Below, in pieces: positions 34,236 to 43,289 of a stretch of DNA of 64,000 nt; the first letter of the stretch is position 1; the number at the start of each line of letters is the position of its first letter. The position numbers were made by a program, and so were the translations under genes. Under the pieces are notes generated by a model. The model did no database searches. It had not been told where the DNA came from and saw nothing but the letters and a program-made list of their open reading frames with translations. This DNA comes from Catellatospora sichuanensis (GTDB lineage Bacteria > Actinomycetota > Actinomycetes > Mycobacteriales > Micromonosporaceae), in contig NZ_VIQO01000024.1 in NCBI RefSeq assembly GCF_007483665.1, positions 124,001 through 188,000 of the forward strand, read 5' to 3'.

Positions 34236-35630
34236 ATGACCGTGTCGCCCCCCGCATCCTCCGAGGTCACCGCCCCTGCGCAGGACCAGCCGCTGACCGG
34301 TGGCGTGCGCGCCGGATACGCGCTGGGCTCGCTGGCCACCGGAGCCTTCGGCACCGTGCCAGGCCTGCTGCTGCTGCCGTACCTCACCGACAACCTCGGC
34401 GTCGCCGCGGGCCTGGCCGGTCTGCTGGTGCTGGTGCCGAAGGCCTGGGACGTGCTGATCAACCCGGTGGCGGGCCGGATCTCCGACCGCACCGTGTCGC
34501 GCTGGGGCGCGCGCCGGCCCTACCTGCTGTTCGGCGGCCTCGCCGTGGCGGTGCTGTTCGCGGCGATGTTCGCCGGGCCGTTCGGGGCCGGGTCGGGTGC
34601 GGCGATCTACGTCGCGGTCGCGTTCCTGGCCACCGCCACCGCGTACGCCTTCTTCCAGGTGCCGTATGTGGCGATGCCCGCCGAGATGACCGACGACTAC
34701 AGCGAGCGCACCCGGCTGATGACCTGGCGGGTAGCCGTGCTCGCGGTGGCCATCCTGGTCTCCGGCGCGGTCGCCCCGATCGTGGTGCAGGCCGCGGGCG
34801 GGGGCGTGCCCGGACACCGCTGGATGGGCGTGTTCGTGGCCGCGCTGATCGTGGTCGGGGCACTGGGCTCGTTCTTCGGCACCCGGCGCGCGCCGGTCGG
34901 CCGGGTCACCGAGAGCGAGCCGACGCTGCGCGCGCAACTCGCCGTGGTGCGCCGCAACAAGCCGTTCACCGTGCTGCTGACCGTGTTCGTGGTGCAGTCG
35001 ATCGGCGTCGCGACCATGCTGGCCGGGGTCAAGTACGTCGCCGACCATGTGCTGGCGCGCCCCGAGGACGGCCCGACGCTGCTCTTCGCGTGCTTCGTCG
35101 GCCCGGCGCTGCTGGTCATGCCGCTGTGGAGCCGGATCGGCGCGCGGGTCGGCAAGACGAAGGCGCTGGTGCTGGCCTCGGTGCTGCTGTCCGGCGGCGC
35201 GCTGGCGCTGATCGTGGCGGGTTCCGTGCCGCCGGTGGTCGCGTACGTGATCACGGGTGTGATCGGCGTCGGGTACGCGGGCCAGCAGGTGTTCGCGATG
35301 GCGATGCTGCCCGACTGCGTGGCGTACGACGCGGCCCGCACCGGCCGCCGTCAGGCGGGCGTGTTCACCGGCCTGTGGACGGCGGGGGAGACGTTCGGCC
35401 TCGCGCTCGGCCCGGGCCTGTACGCGCTGGTGCTGCAACTGTCCGGCTACGCCTCCTCGGCGAGCGGCGCGACGGCGCAGTCCGACGGCGCGAAGCTCGG
35501 CGTGCTGCTCGGCTTCAGCGTCGTGCCCGCGCTGCTGGTCGGCCCGGTGACGCTGCTGCTGCGCCGCTACGACCTGACCCCGGAGCGCCTGGCATCGGTG
35601 CAGGTGGAGACAGGTACGGTGGCCCGATGA
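34236..35630 (+). CDS. MFS/GPH-family (MFS_2) transporter
   Basis: A 464-residue membrane protein with 12 predicted helices. DVLINPVAGRISDRTVSRWGARRPYLLFG in the first loop is the hallmark of glycoside-pentoside-hexuronide:cation symporters (MFS_2). The substrate is unknown; its gene overlaps a PLP decarboxylase (ATGA at 35627-35630), so an amino acid, amine or sugar-amine are all possible. ATG 34236 has TAGCAT 9 bases upstream and no Shine-Dalgarno sequence, suggesting a leaderless transcript. Confidence 0.85.
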   Translation: MTVSPPASSEVTAPAQDQPLTGGVRAGYALGSLATGAFGTVPGLLLLPYLTDNLGVAAGLAGLLVLVPKAWDVLINPVAGRISDRTVSRWGARRPYLLFGGLAVAVLFAAMFAGPFGAGSGAAIYVAVAFLATATAYAFFQVPYVAMPAEMTDDYSERTRLMTWRVAVLAVAILVSGAVAPIVVQAAGGGVPGHRWMGVFVAALIVVGALGSFFGTRRAPVGRVTESEPTLRAQLAVVRRNKPFTVLLTVFVVQSIGVATMLAGVKYVADHVLARPEDGPTLLFACFVGPALLVMPLWSRIGARVGKTKALVLASVLLSGGALALIVAGSVPPVVAYVITGVIGVGYAGQQVFAMAMLPDCVAYDAARTGRRQAGVFTGLWTAGETFGLALGPGLYALVLQLSGYASSASGATAQSDGAKLGVLLGFSVVPALLVGPVTLLLRRYDLTPERLASVQVETGTVAR

Positions 35631-37093
35631 TCGATGCACTCCCGACCCAGGGTGTCCCCGCTGACCAGGTGCTCGCCGAGCTGCGCGGGATGCGCGCGGC
35701 CGACCTGCCCACGCACGGCGGGCGGCTGTTCGCCTACGTGTACGACCCGGCGAAGGCCGGGCTCGACGAGCTGGCGATGTCCGCGTATGCCCTGTCCGCC
35801 CACGTGAACGGACTGGACCCGACGGCGTTCCCGTCCCTGCTGGCGACCGAGAACGCGCTGGTCGCCGCTGCGGCCCGGGTGCTCGGAGCAGGCCCCGGCA
35901 CCGCCGCGCCGGACGTGGTCGGCTCGGTCACCAGCGGCGGCACCGAGTCGCTGATCCTGGCCGTGAAGACGGCCCGCGACGCACACCCGGAGATCACGGC
36001 GCCGCGCCTGGTCGCCCCGTCGACCGCGCACGCCGCGTTCGCCAAGGCCGCGCACTACCTGGGCGTGGCGCTGGACCTGGTGCCGGTCGACCCGGAGACG
36101 TTCACGCCGGACCCGGCCGCGGTCGCCGCCGCGATCACCGCGGACACGGTGCTGGTGGCGTGCTCCGCGCCGTCGTACGCGCAGGGGGTCGTCGACCCGG
36201 TCGAGCAGATCGCGGCGATCGCCGCGGAGCGGGGCGTGCGCTGCCACGTCGACGCGTGCTTCGGCGGCTGGGCGCTGCCGTTCCTGCGCCGGGTCGGGGT
36301 CGCGGTGCCCGCGTTCGACTTCAGCATTCCGGGTGTGACCAGCATGTCGGTGGACCTGCACAAGTACGCGTACACCCCCAAGGGTGTGTCGGTGCTGCTG
36401 CACCGCGACGCGGACCTGCGCCGCCCGCAGTACTTCGCTTTCGCCGACTGGCCCGGCTACACCATGGTCAACCCGGTGATCTCGTCCACCCGTTCCGGCG
36501 GCCCGATCGCGGCGGCCTTCGCCACGCTGCGCCACCTCGGCGACGAGGGCTACCTGGAGCTGGCCCGGCAGACCCGCGACGCCGTGGCAGGGCTGGCCAA
36601 GGCGGTGTCCGAGGTGGACGGGCTGCGGCTGCTCGCCCCGGCCGACTTCACCGTCGTCTGCCTGACCTCGGACGACCCGGGGCTGGACCTGTTCGTGCTC
36701 GCCGACGAGCTGGCCGGGCGGGGTTGGCACACTCAGCCGCAGCTGCCGTACGCGGGTATCCCGGCCAGCATCCACCTCACCGTGACCGCGTCCGTGCTGC
36801 CGCAGGTGCCGCAGTTCGGCCCGGCCCTGGCCGAGTCGGCCGCCGCCGCCCGCGCCCACGGCCCGGTCGAGCTGCCCGCCGAACTGCTGGCCATGGCCGC
36901 CCATCTCCCGCCGGACCAGCTCACCGCCGACATGGTCGCCGGCCTGGCCGACACCTTCGGCCTCACCGGTGGCGAACCCGGCGCGGCCCCCCGCATGGCC
37001 GTCGTCAACGCGGTCCTCGCCGCCGCCCCACCCCGCCTGCGCGAACGCCTGCTGGTCGAGTTCGTCAGCCTCCTCCAGCGTCCGTCCTGGTAA
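35627..37093 (+). CDS. PLP-dependent decarboxylase / sphingosine-phosphate lyase-like protein
   Basis: A 488-residue fold-type I PLP enzyme of the group II decarboxylase family. Conserved points are SVTSGGTESLILAVKTARD (phosphate loop), HVDACFGGWALPFL (cofactor Asp) and the Schiff-base lysine in SVDLHKYAYTPKG (Lys ~246). The sequence is closest in layout to sphingosine-1-phosphate lyase and bacterial aspartate/tyrosine decarboxylase branches; the substrate cannot be read from sequence. It is coupled to the preceding transporter and ends before a long palindrome. Confidence 0.87.
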   Translation: MIDALPTQGVPADQVLAELRGMRAADLPTHGGRLFAYVYDPAKAGLDELAMSAYALSAHVNGLDPTAFPSLLATENALVAAAARVLGAGPGTAAPDVVGSVTSGGTESLILAVKTARDAHPEITAPRLVAPSTAHAAFAKAAHYLGVALDLVPVDPETFTPDPAAVAAAITADTVLVACSAPSYAQGVVDPVEQIAAIAAERGVRCHVDACFGGWALPFLRRVGVAVPAFDFSIPGVTSMSVDLHKYAYTPKGVSVLLHRDADLRRPQYFAFADWPGYTMVNPVISSTRSGGPIAAAFATLRHLGDEGYLELARQTRDAVAGLAKAVSEVDGLRLLAPADFTVVCLTSDDPGLDLFVLADELAGRGWHTQPQLPYAGIPASIHLTVTASVLPQVPQFGPALAESAAAARAHGPVELPAELLAMAAHLPPDQLTADMVAGLADTFGLTGGEPGAAPRMAVVNAVLAAAPPRLRERLLVEFVSLLQRPSW

Positions 37094-37104
37094 CGGTGGA
37101 ACAG

Positions 37105-37167
37105 TGATCGCCGTTTCGTGCCAGAAACTGTGCTCTGACCAGACCTGCTGACACGAAACGGCGATCA
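37105..37167. terminator. TGATCGCCGTTTCGTG palindrome between convergent genes, copy 2
   Basis: Perfect 16-bp arms TGATCGCCGTTTCGTG (37105-37120) and inverse (37152-37167) enclose a 31-nt loop. It lies between the decarboxylase stop and the thioesterase stop and shares its arm with the palindrome at 33386-33448. Confidence 0.6.
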
Positions 37168-37186
37168 TGACGCCGTGGGCCGCGCC

Positions 37187-37576
37187 CTACTTGCGGAGGA
37201 GGCAGGTCAGGCGGGCGGTGCAGATGCGCTGGTCTTCCTCGTCGGTGATGACGATTTCGTAGGTGACGATGGTGCCGCCGCGGTGGAGCGGGGTCGCCAC
37301 GCCGGTGACCACGCCCGCGCGGGCTGCCCGGTGATGGGTGGCGCTGATGTCCACGCCCACCGCGTACGGCCGCCCGACGGTCGAGCCGTGCAGGGTGGCT
37401 CCGATCGAGCCGAGGGTCTCCGCCAGCACGCAGGACGCGCCGCCGTGCAGCAGGCCGAAGGGTTGGGTGTTGCCCTCCACCGGCATCGTCGCGACGAGCC
37501 GCTCCGGGGTCGCCTCCAGCAGCTTGATGCCCATGCGTTCGGCCAGCGCGCCCTGCATGGTCGTGTCGTAAGTCAT
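37187..37576 (-). CDS. PaaI-type hot-dog thioesterase
   Basis: A 129-residue acyl-CoA thioesterase-like protein. ERMGIKLLEATPERLVATMPV leads to GLLHGGASCVLAETLGS, the active-site helix with the conserved HGG and Glu of the PaaI/YbdB group. It probably hydrolyses aryl- or acyl-CoA thioesters in the cytoplasm. A start at GTG 37591 adds five residues; ATG 37576 is preferred by homology of the first helix, though the GGTGGAG before it is very close. Confidence 0.85.
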   Translation of the reverse strand: MTYDTTMQGALAERMGIKLLEATPERLVATMPVEGNTQPFGLLHGGASCVLAETLGSIGATLHGSTVGRPYAVGVDISATHHRAARAGVVTGVATPLHRGGTIVTYEIVITDEEDQRICTARLTCLLRK

Positions 37577-37710
37577 CTCCACCCGCCGCACGTTACCCGC
37601 CGGTCACCTCGGCAGACAGGGGCCTGGAGACGGTTCCGGGGAACCCGCGGCCTCCGGGGGAGCGGAGGGGGCGGATTCCCCAGAAACAGGCTGGGCGCGG
37701 TGACCGCGGA

Positions 37711-38208
37711 TCAGGGGGTGGACCCGCGGTAGTGGCCCAGCGTGGCGATTCCGACGATCCAGCCCACGAACAGGCCGTAGATCGCGCCGGAACCGGCCGC
37801 CTGGAAGGCGGAGAGCAGCGAGGCGTCCGAGCGGATGAAGGCGGTGAGCAGGCCCGCCACCGCACCCGCGAAGATGTACCCCGACCAGCCGGCCAGCAGC
37901 TGGCTGAAGCTGCCGCGGGCGCGTCCCAGCTGGGCATTGGTCGACAGGGCCAGGAACACGGCCGTGAAGACGATGAGAAGGATCGCCTTGAGGTCGGCGG
38001 CGAGCACGTCCTGCACCGAGCTGTCTGCGTTGAAGCTCCAGGCAGGCCACGTCAGCAGCTTGAGGAACCAGCCACCGGCGGTGTTGGTGTCGGCGTTGTC
38101 GTTGGCCCAGTCGACGTAAACGGGGCTGCCGAACACCAGCACGAGGATGAGTGCGGCGAGAACGCCCGCACCGGTCGCGGTGCGGTATCGCGATGCGGTC
38201 AGTACCAT
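37711..38208 (-). CDS. Four-helix membrane protein of unknown function (paralogue of 43290-43772)
   Basis: A 165-residue membrane protein with about four helices (~10-28, 70-92, 103-125, 135-157). It shares a clear pattern with the protein at 43290: R-x-TGAG near the start, WFLKLLTWPAWSF, LAADLKAILLIVF, GWSGYIFAGAVAGLLTAFI and GAIYGLFVGWIVG. The two are dispersed 5.5 kb apart on opposite strands, so a duplication is likely. I do not recognise a named family. ATG 38208 is chosen to match the paralogue start; the open frame reaches back to 38232. Confidence 0.72.
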   Translation of the reverse strand: MVLTASRYRTATGAGVLAALILVLVFGSPVYVDWANDNADTNTAGGWFLKLLTWPAWSFNADSSVQDVLAADLKAILLIVFTAVFLALSTNAQLGRARGSFSQLLAGWSGYIFAGAVAGLLTAFIRSDASLLSAFQAAGSGAIYGLFVGWIVGIATLGHYRGSTP

Positions 38209-38317
38209 GGCGCTGCGATTGCCGGACACCACGGTCAGTAAACATTTGTGTCCAGTGTGTACTGATTAATCCTTCGTACCCGGGCGCACAGCGGACGTGC
38301 GCCCGGCTCTCAAGGGA

Positions 38318-38611
38318 TCACGGGGCCTGCCGCGGCTGGACCGCCTGCGTGTGGCGTTTGGCCGACATCCTCGCGGCCAGCCATACGAAGAACATGGCCA
38401 GTGCCAACTGGATGATGTGCCTGATCCAGTCGATGCCTCGGGTCTCGCCGACGCCAAGCCAGGTGGCGATGATGCCGCCCAGCGTCGCGGCCAGGATGCC
38501 GGCGACCACCGTCATCAGCGCGGAGATGTTCTGGCGGCCCGGCAGCAGCAGCCGGCCCAGATAGCCGACGATCGCGCCGCCGATGATGCCCCAGAGGATC
38601 GCCCCGATCAT
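38318..38611 (-). CDS. GlsB/YeaQ/YmgE family stress-response membrane protein
   Basis: A 97-residue protein with three Gly-rich membrane helices (MIGAILWGIIGGAIVGYLGRLLLPG, then ISALMTVVAGILAATLGGIIATWLG), which is the standard transglycosylase-associated/GlsB layout. A third, less conserved helix and a polar tail extend it slightly. GGAGGC lies 5 nt before the ATG. Family members are small stress-induced envelope proteins of unknown mechanism. Confidence 0.88.
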   Translation of the reverse strand: MIGAILWGIIGGAIVGYLGRLLLPGRQNISALMTVVAGILAATLGGIIATWLGVGETRGIDWIRHIIQLALAMFFVWLAARMSAKRHTQAVQPRQAP

Positions 38612-38742
38612 GTACGCCTCCCGTGATCATGACTGCTACGTGGCCAGTATCGGCCGGTCTCGGGAGGGTATGGAGTTCTTTGGGGATATCCGTCGGCATC
38701 CGGCCGGTCAGGAGGACCCTGTCCGGCCGGACGGTCGGCCGA

Positions 38743-39774
38743 TCACGGGTGGCCCGGGACGGCCAGCACGCAGGACGGGTTCGGCACCGTGCGGGTGTCG
38801 CCGGTGGGCTCGGGGACACCGGTGACCGGGTCGCGGCGGTACCCCGTCACGGTGTCCCCGTCCTGGTCGGCGACGTACACGAAGTCGCCGATCAGCGCGA
38901 AGTGCCGCGGCCAGCGGCCGGTCGGCACGTCCGCGACCGGGCGCAGGGCTGCGCCCTCCACCGCGAACACGGTGAGGCAGTCCGCGCCGCGGTTGGCGAC
39001 GTAGAGGAAGCGGCCGTCGGGCGAGCACTCCAGGTGGCTCGGATAGTTGCGTTCCCCAGGCTCGCCGAGGGTCGCCGCGACGCTCGACACCGGCCGCAGC
39101 CGGCCGTCGGCGGCCTCGCAGACGACCACGGTGGAGTCCAGCTCACCCGCGACGAACACCGTCCCGGACGGGTGGAAGGTCAGGTGCCGCGGGCCCATCC
39201 CGGCGATCAACGGGGAGGTCGCCACGTGCCGCAGCGCGTCGGGCTCGACGGCATAGCTGCGCACCTCGTCGGTGCCCAGGTCGGTGACGTAGAGCAGCCC
39301 GTCGGGGGCGAGCATCGCCATGTGCGCGTGCGGCGACTCCTGGCGCTCCGGGTCCGGGCCGCTGCCCTCGTGCGCCACCAGATGGTGGTACGGCAGCAGC
39401 GCGCCGTCGTCGCCGATCGCGAACACGCTCACCGACCCGCCGCTGTAGTTGGCCGCCACCACGAACCGGCCCTGCGGGTCGACGGCCAGGTGGCAGGGAT
39501 CGGCGCCGCCGCTGGGCTGCGCGCCGAGCAGTTCGAGCCCGCCGCTTTTCACCGCATACGACAGCACCTGCGCGGCGGACTCGGAGGCGGCGTAGAGGTG
39601 GGTGCCGGCCGGGTGCCAGGCGAGCCACGACGGGTCGACGGCCTCCACCGGCGAGTGCGCGGGCTCCAGCCGCCCGGTCCGGGGGTCCTGCCGCCAGGCG
39701 GTGATCGCCTGGGCGGTCCCCGCCTTCGCCGTGTACGAGCCGATGTGGACCAGGTCAGCGGGAACCGAAGGCAT
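38743..39774 (-). CDS. Lactonase-family seven-bladed propeller protein (6-phosphogluconolactonase-like, Pgl)
   Basis: A 343-residue cytoplasmic propeller of the YbhE/carboxy-cis,cis-muconate cyclase family. Repeated blade elements are HIGSYTAKAG, PSWLAWHPAGTHLYAASE, PCHLAVDPQGRFVVAANYSGGSVSVF, SPHAHMAMLAPDGLLYVTDLGTD, PRHLTFHPSG and YPSHLECSPDGRFLYVANRG. It may hydrolyse 6-phosphogluconolactone in the pentose phosphate pathway. ATG 39774 is placed at the first blade; the longer frame upstream is Pro/Arg-rich and has no ribosome-binding site. Confidence 0.87.
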   Translation of the reverse strand: MPSVPADLVHIGSYTAKAGTAQAITAWRQDPRTGRLEPAHSPVEAVDPSWLAWHPAGTHLYAASESAAQVLSYAVKSGGLELLGAQPSGGADPCHLAVDPQGRFVVAANYSGGSVSVFAIGDDGALLPYHHLVAHEGSGPDPERQESPHAHMAMLAPDGLLYVTDLGTDEVRSYAVEPDALRHVATSPLIAGMGPRHLTFHPSGTVFVAGELDSTVVVCEAADGRLRPVSSVAATLGEPGERNYPSHLECSPDGRFLYVANRGADCLTVFAVEGAALRPVADVPTGRWPRHFALIGDFVYVADQDGDTVTGYRRDPVTGVPEPTGDTRTVPNPSCVLAVPGHP

Positions 39775-39859
39775 GGCAGGCAGCTTAGTGCGCGACCCGG
39801 GGCGGCAGCCGGGCCCGTCCCGCAGGCCGGACGCGGTGAACCGAGCCCAGCGGTGCCGG

Positions 39860-40873
39860 TCAGGCGGGTGCGGCCGGCAGGTGCACCTCGAACCGGCACC
39901 CGGCGGCCGTGTTGGCCACGCCGACCCGGCCACCGTGCGCCTCCACCAGGCCGGCCACGATGGCCAGGCCCAGCCCGCCGCCGCCGCCGTCCGCGTCCGG
40001 GGTGCGCGCCTTGGCCCCGCGGAACGCCACGTCGAAGACGTGCGGCAGGTCGGCCTCGGCGATACCGCCGCACGTGTCGACGACGGCCAGCCAGCCGCCC
40101 TCGGCGTCGCGCCCGCCGGTGACCGTCACCGTGCCGTCGGCGGGCGTGTAACGCACCGCGTTGAGCAGCAGGTTCGCCACGATCCGGGAAAGCTCGCGCT
40201 CACCCGCCCGCACCACCGGCCAGTCGCCGTCGGCGACCAGGTGCACGCCCCGCGCGGCGGCGACCGGCGCGGCCGCGGCGACCGCGTCGGACACCACCTC
40301 GCCGAGCGGCACGTCGACCGGCGACAGTTGCAGCGCCCCGGCGTTGATCCGGGACAGCTCGAACAGGTCGTCGACCAGTGCGGCCATCCGGTCGGTGCCG
40401 ATGCGGATGCGGCGGTGGTACTCGGCGACGGCAGCCGGGTCGCTGACCACGCCGTCCTCCAGCGCCTCGGCCATGGCCCGCATACCGGCCAGCGGGGTGC
40501 GCAGGTCGTGCGACACCCAGGCGACCAGGTCACGGCGGCTCGCCTCGACCTGCCGCTCGCGCTCGCGGGCGTCGGCCGCCCACATCGCCGAGCGCGCCAG
40601 CCGCCAGGCGACCCAGCCGCCGATCAGCAGGCTCACCAGCCCCGACAGCGGCACCACGACGAGCAGCACGTGCAGGTCGTGCGCGGAGATGAACATGCCC
40701 TCGGCGACGGCCAGCACCCCGGCCAGCATCGCCAGCACCGTGGCCACCAGCAGCACGCACACGTTCAGCGTGATCGAGCGGCGGTGCAGCAGGCGCAGCA
40801 GCAGCGCCGCGGGCAGCCACACGGCGGCCGCGCCGAGCAGCGCGGCCAGCAGGATCATCAGTACGTCACGCAC
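39860..40873 (-). CDS. Two-component sensor histidine kinase
   Basis: A 337-residue kinase. Three hydrophobic segments (~1-27, 36-60, 68-90) anchor it, followed directly by the HisKA dimerisation helix with the phospho-His in AWVSHDLRTPLAGM and the ATPase domain (NLLLNAVRYTP, DTCGGIAEADLPHVFDVAFRG, GGGLGLAIVAGLVEAHGG). The extracytoplasmic loops are short, so the signal may be sensed in the membrane. Its GTG start overlaps the end of the response-regulator gene by 8 bp, forming a coupled pair. Confidence 0.92.
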   Translation of the reverse strand: MRDVLMILLAALLGAAAVWLPAALLLRLLHRRSITLNVCVLLVATVLAMLAGVLAVAEGMFISAHDLHVLLVVVPLSGLVSLLIGGWVAWRLARSAMWAADARERERQVEASRRDLVAWVSHDLRTPLAGMRAMAEALEDGVVSDPAAVAEYHRRIRIGTDRMAALVDDLFELSRINAGALQLSPVDVPLGEVVSDAVAAAAPVAAARGVHLVADGDWPVVRAGERELSRIVANLLLNAVRYTPADGTVTVTGGRDAEGGWLAVVDTCGGIAEADLPHVFDVAFRGAKARTPDADGGGGGLGLAIVAGLVEAHGGRVGVANTAAGCRFEVHLPAAPA

Positions 40874-41570
40874 CGTCGGCCGCCCCCACCGGCTCGTACC
40901 GGTAACCCACGCCCCAGACGGTGTGGATGCGCTGCGGCATGGCGGGGTCGGGCTCGATCTTCTCGCGCAGCCGTCGCACGTGGACGGTGACGGTGGACTG
41001 GTCGCCGAAGGTCCAGCCCCACACCGACTCCAGCAGCTGTGCCCGGCGCAGCGCCTCGTGCGGGTGCGACATCAGGAACGTCAGCAGGTCGAACTCGCGT
41101 ACGGTCAGCGCCAGCTCGCGGCTGCCGAGCCGGGCGGTGCGGCGTACCGGGTCGACGACCAGGTCGCCGTCGGCCAGCACGGTGGCAGGGGCGGTCTGCG
41201 GCGCGGTGCGGCGCAGCACGGACTGGGCGCGCAGCACCAGCTCGCGCGGGGAGAACGGCTTGGTCACGTAGTCGTCCGCGCCCACCTGCAGGCCGACGAT
41301 GCGGTCGACCTCCTCGCCGAGCGCGGTCAGCATGATGATCGGCACGCCGGGGCCCGGCTCGGCGCGCAGCCGCCGGGCCACCTCCAGCCCGTCGATGACG
41401 GGCAGCATCAGGTCCAGGATGATCAGATCAGGGCGTTCCCGGGCGTACGCGTCCAGCGCGGCCTGCCCGTCGGCGGCCAGCACCACCCGGTGCCCGGCGT
41501 GCTCCAGGTAGCGGCGTACCACGTCGCTGACGGTCGGGTCGTCGTCGACGACGAGCACGCTGGTGGCCAT
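40866..41570 (-). CDS. OmpR/PhoB-type response regulator
   Basis: A 234-residue regulator. The receiver domain has the acidic pair DDD, phospho-Asp in LIILDLMLPVIDG (Asp ~53), Thr in MLTALG and Lys in YVTKPF. A C-terminal winged helix (LTVREFDLLTFLMSHPHEALRRAQLLESVWG, TVTVHVRRLREKIE; pattern only) binds DNA. ATG 41570 begins MATSVLVVDDD; eight more upstream codons are open but lack support. It is transcribed divergently from the DM13 gene, a plausible target. Confidence 0.93.
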   Translation of the reverse strand: MATSVLVVDDDPTVSDVVRRYLEHAGHRVVLAADGQAALDAYARERPDLIILDLMLPVIDGLEVARRLRAEPGPGVPIIMLTALGEEVDRIVGLQVGADDYVTKPFSPRELVLRAQSVLRRTAPQTAPATVLADGDLVVDPVRRTARLGSRELALTVREFDLLTFLMSHPHEALRRAQLLESVWGWTFGDQSTVTVHVRRLREKIEPDPAMPQRIHTVWGVGYRYEPVGAADGA

Positions 41571-41682
41571 ATCGCGAGCGTACGTCGTGATCATCGGCGG
41601 CGGCCGGGGTGCCGCCGCATCGGAACCTTACGATCCGCGAACGTGGCCCCCACGGCGTCGGCGCGGGCCTTAGCGTCGAGGC

Positions 41683-42234
41683 ATGACGAGGATGTTCCGC
41701 AAGCCCGCCTTCTGGGCGGTGGCCGCGGTGCTGGCCGTGGGCCTGGCGTTCGGCATGTACTGGTTCCAGCCGTGGAAGCTGCTCACCTCGAAGACCGTCA
41801 ACGACGCCGCCCCGGTGGTGGTGTCCACGACGCCCTCACCGGCCTCCTCGCCGGCCGCGGGCATGCCCTCGCCGTCGGCTGTCGCCGTGCTGGTCGCCGA
41901 GGGCAAGCTCGTCACCCACGAGCACGACAGCTCCGGAACCGCGCAGCTGGTGCGGCTGCCCGACGGCACCTACCAGGTGATCCTGCGCGATCTGGCCACA
42001 TCGGATGGTCCCGACCTGCGGGTATGGCTCACCGACCAGCCCGTGCTGCCCGGCCGCGCCGGCTGGCACGTCTTCGACGACGGCAAGCACGTCGAGCTGG
42101 GTCGGCTCAAGGGCACCCACGGCACCCAGGTCTACGCCGTGCCCGCCGGCGTCGACCCGACCGAGCTGCGCAGCGTCACCATCTGGTGCGCCCGCTTCAA
42201 GGTCTCCTTCGCCGCCGCCCCGCTGGAGGCGTGA
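41683..42234 (+). CDS. Membrane-anchored DM13-domain protein
   Basis: A 183-residue protein with an N-terminal membrane helix (~9-28), a Pro/Ser-rich stem, and a C-terminal DM13 domain (~65-180). The domain has LVRLPDGTYQVILRDLATSDGPDLRVWLTD and the hallmark cysteine in VTIWCARFKVSFAAAPL. DM13 domains are proposed electron-transfer or heme-associated modules. It lies 112 bp from, and divergent to, the response-regulator gene and may be controlled by it. It is convergent with the DUF1835 gene, 16 bases between the stops. Confidence 0.85.
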   Translation: MTRMFRKPAFWAVAAVLAVGLAFGMYWFQPWKLLTSKTVNDAAPVVVSTTPSPASSPAAGMPSPSAVAVLVAEGKLVTHEHDSSGTAQLVRLPDGTYQVILRDLATSDGPDLRVWLTDQPVLPGRAGWHVFDDGKHVELGRLKGTHGTQVYAVPAGVDPTELRSVTIWCARFKVSFAAAPLEA

Positions 42235-42250
42235 GCGAGCCGCCCGCGGC

Positions 42251-43174
42251 TCAGGCCGGGACGGGGCGGGCGGCGTCGGGGTCCCAGCACCAGCCGGGCA
42301 GCAGCACCCCGCCGACCCAGCGGGGGAAGGTCTGCCAGGTCGCGTCACCGTGCAGGATCCGCTGGCCGTACGCCGTCAGCTGGTATTCGCCGCCGCGGGA
42401 GGCCAGCGCCGGGCGCTCGGCGTCGTGCAGCCGCCGCAGCACCGGCAGCAGCATGACGTCCCCGAGATACGGCAGCGGATCGCCGTCCTGGTGCGCCTGG
42501 TAGACGGCGGGGAACGGCAGCGGACCGGCGGAGACCGCGCGCAGGCACAGCCGCTCCGACAGGGACAGCCCGTCGGTGGTCCACGGCAGCTCCGCCAGGT
42601 GCCGGCGTACCGCCCGGGGCAGGAAGGGCAGCGCGTCGCCGCCGACCCCGGCCAGCGCGGCCGGATCCGGCGCGGACAGCGCGGCCCAGGCCTGTTCCGC
42701 CGCGGCCAACTGGTCCGGACTGACCGGCCGTTCCCGTCCGGCGAGCGTCGCCAGCTGCGGCGCGGACAGCTGCCCGAACCCGATGAACGGATCCTCGCCG
42801 TCGAACGCGTCGATCGACAGCAGCCGCAGCCGCTCGTGCAGCGCGGGCCGGTGGGCCAGCAGGGCCAGCAGCCGGATCAGGATCGCCTGGTCGAACCAGT
42901 CGTGCTCGAACCACAGCAGCACGCCGTCGTACGTGTCGAGGGTGTCGAGGTGAGCGCGCTCCCGCGACAGGCGCTCGCGGACGTGCGCGACGTCGAGGTC
43001 GTACGCCCGCGCGAGCCAGTCCGCCCGGATGGCGTCGAACTCGGCGGGGTCAGCCGTGCGGGGGACGGGGCCCTGGCACACCGGGTCCGTGAACGGCACG
43101 AAGTCACCGGGGAAGCCGGCCGGTCCGAGGGTCTCCCGGAGGTCGTCGCCGCAGCGTACGTGGGCGGTGCGCAT
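42251..43174 (-). CDS. DUF1835 domain protein
   Basis: A 307-residue soluble protein. The N-terminus (HVRCGDDLRETLGPAGFPGDFVPFTDPVCQGPV) and the LWFEHDWFDQAILIRLLALLA segment around residues 85-105 match DUF1835/DUF3658-type proteins; the C-terminal third (LRRLHDAERPALASRGGEYQLTAYGQRIL) resembles a winged-helix unit. The biochemical role is unknown. Confidence 0.75.
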   Translation of the reverse strand: MRTAHVRCGDDLRETLGPAGFPGDFVPFTDPVCQGPVPRTADPAEFDAIRADWLARAYDLDVAHVRERLSRERAHLDTLDTYDGVLLWFEHDWFDQAILIRLLALLAHRPALHERLRLLSIDAFDGEDPFIGFGQLSAPQLATLAGRERPVSPDQLAAAEQAWAALSAPDPAALAGVGGDALPFLPRAVRRHLAELPWTTDGLSLSERLCLRAVSAGPLPFPAVYQAHQDGDPLPYLGDVMLLPVLRRLHDAERPALASRGGEYQLTAYGQRILHGDATWQTFPRWVGGVLLPGWCWDPDAARPVPA

Positions 43175-43289
43175 GGGCGTCAGTCTAGGTGCGACAGCCG
43201 CCGGCGACCGGTCGACGGGCTGAGCGGGCAGGTGTTACCGGCGGTATGACCCATCGACATATGCGCGCTTGGGAAACTATCATTTCGTC

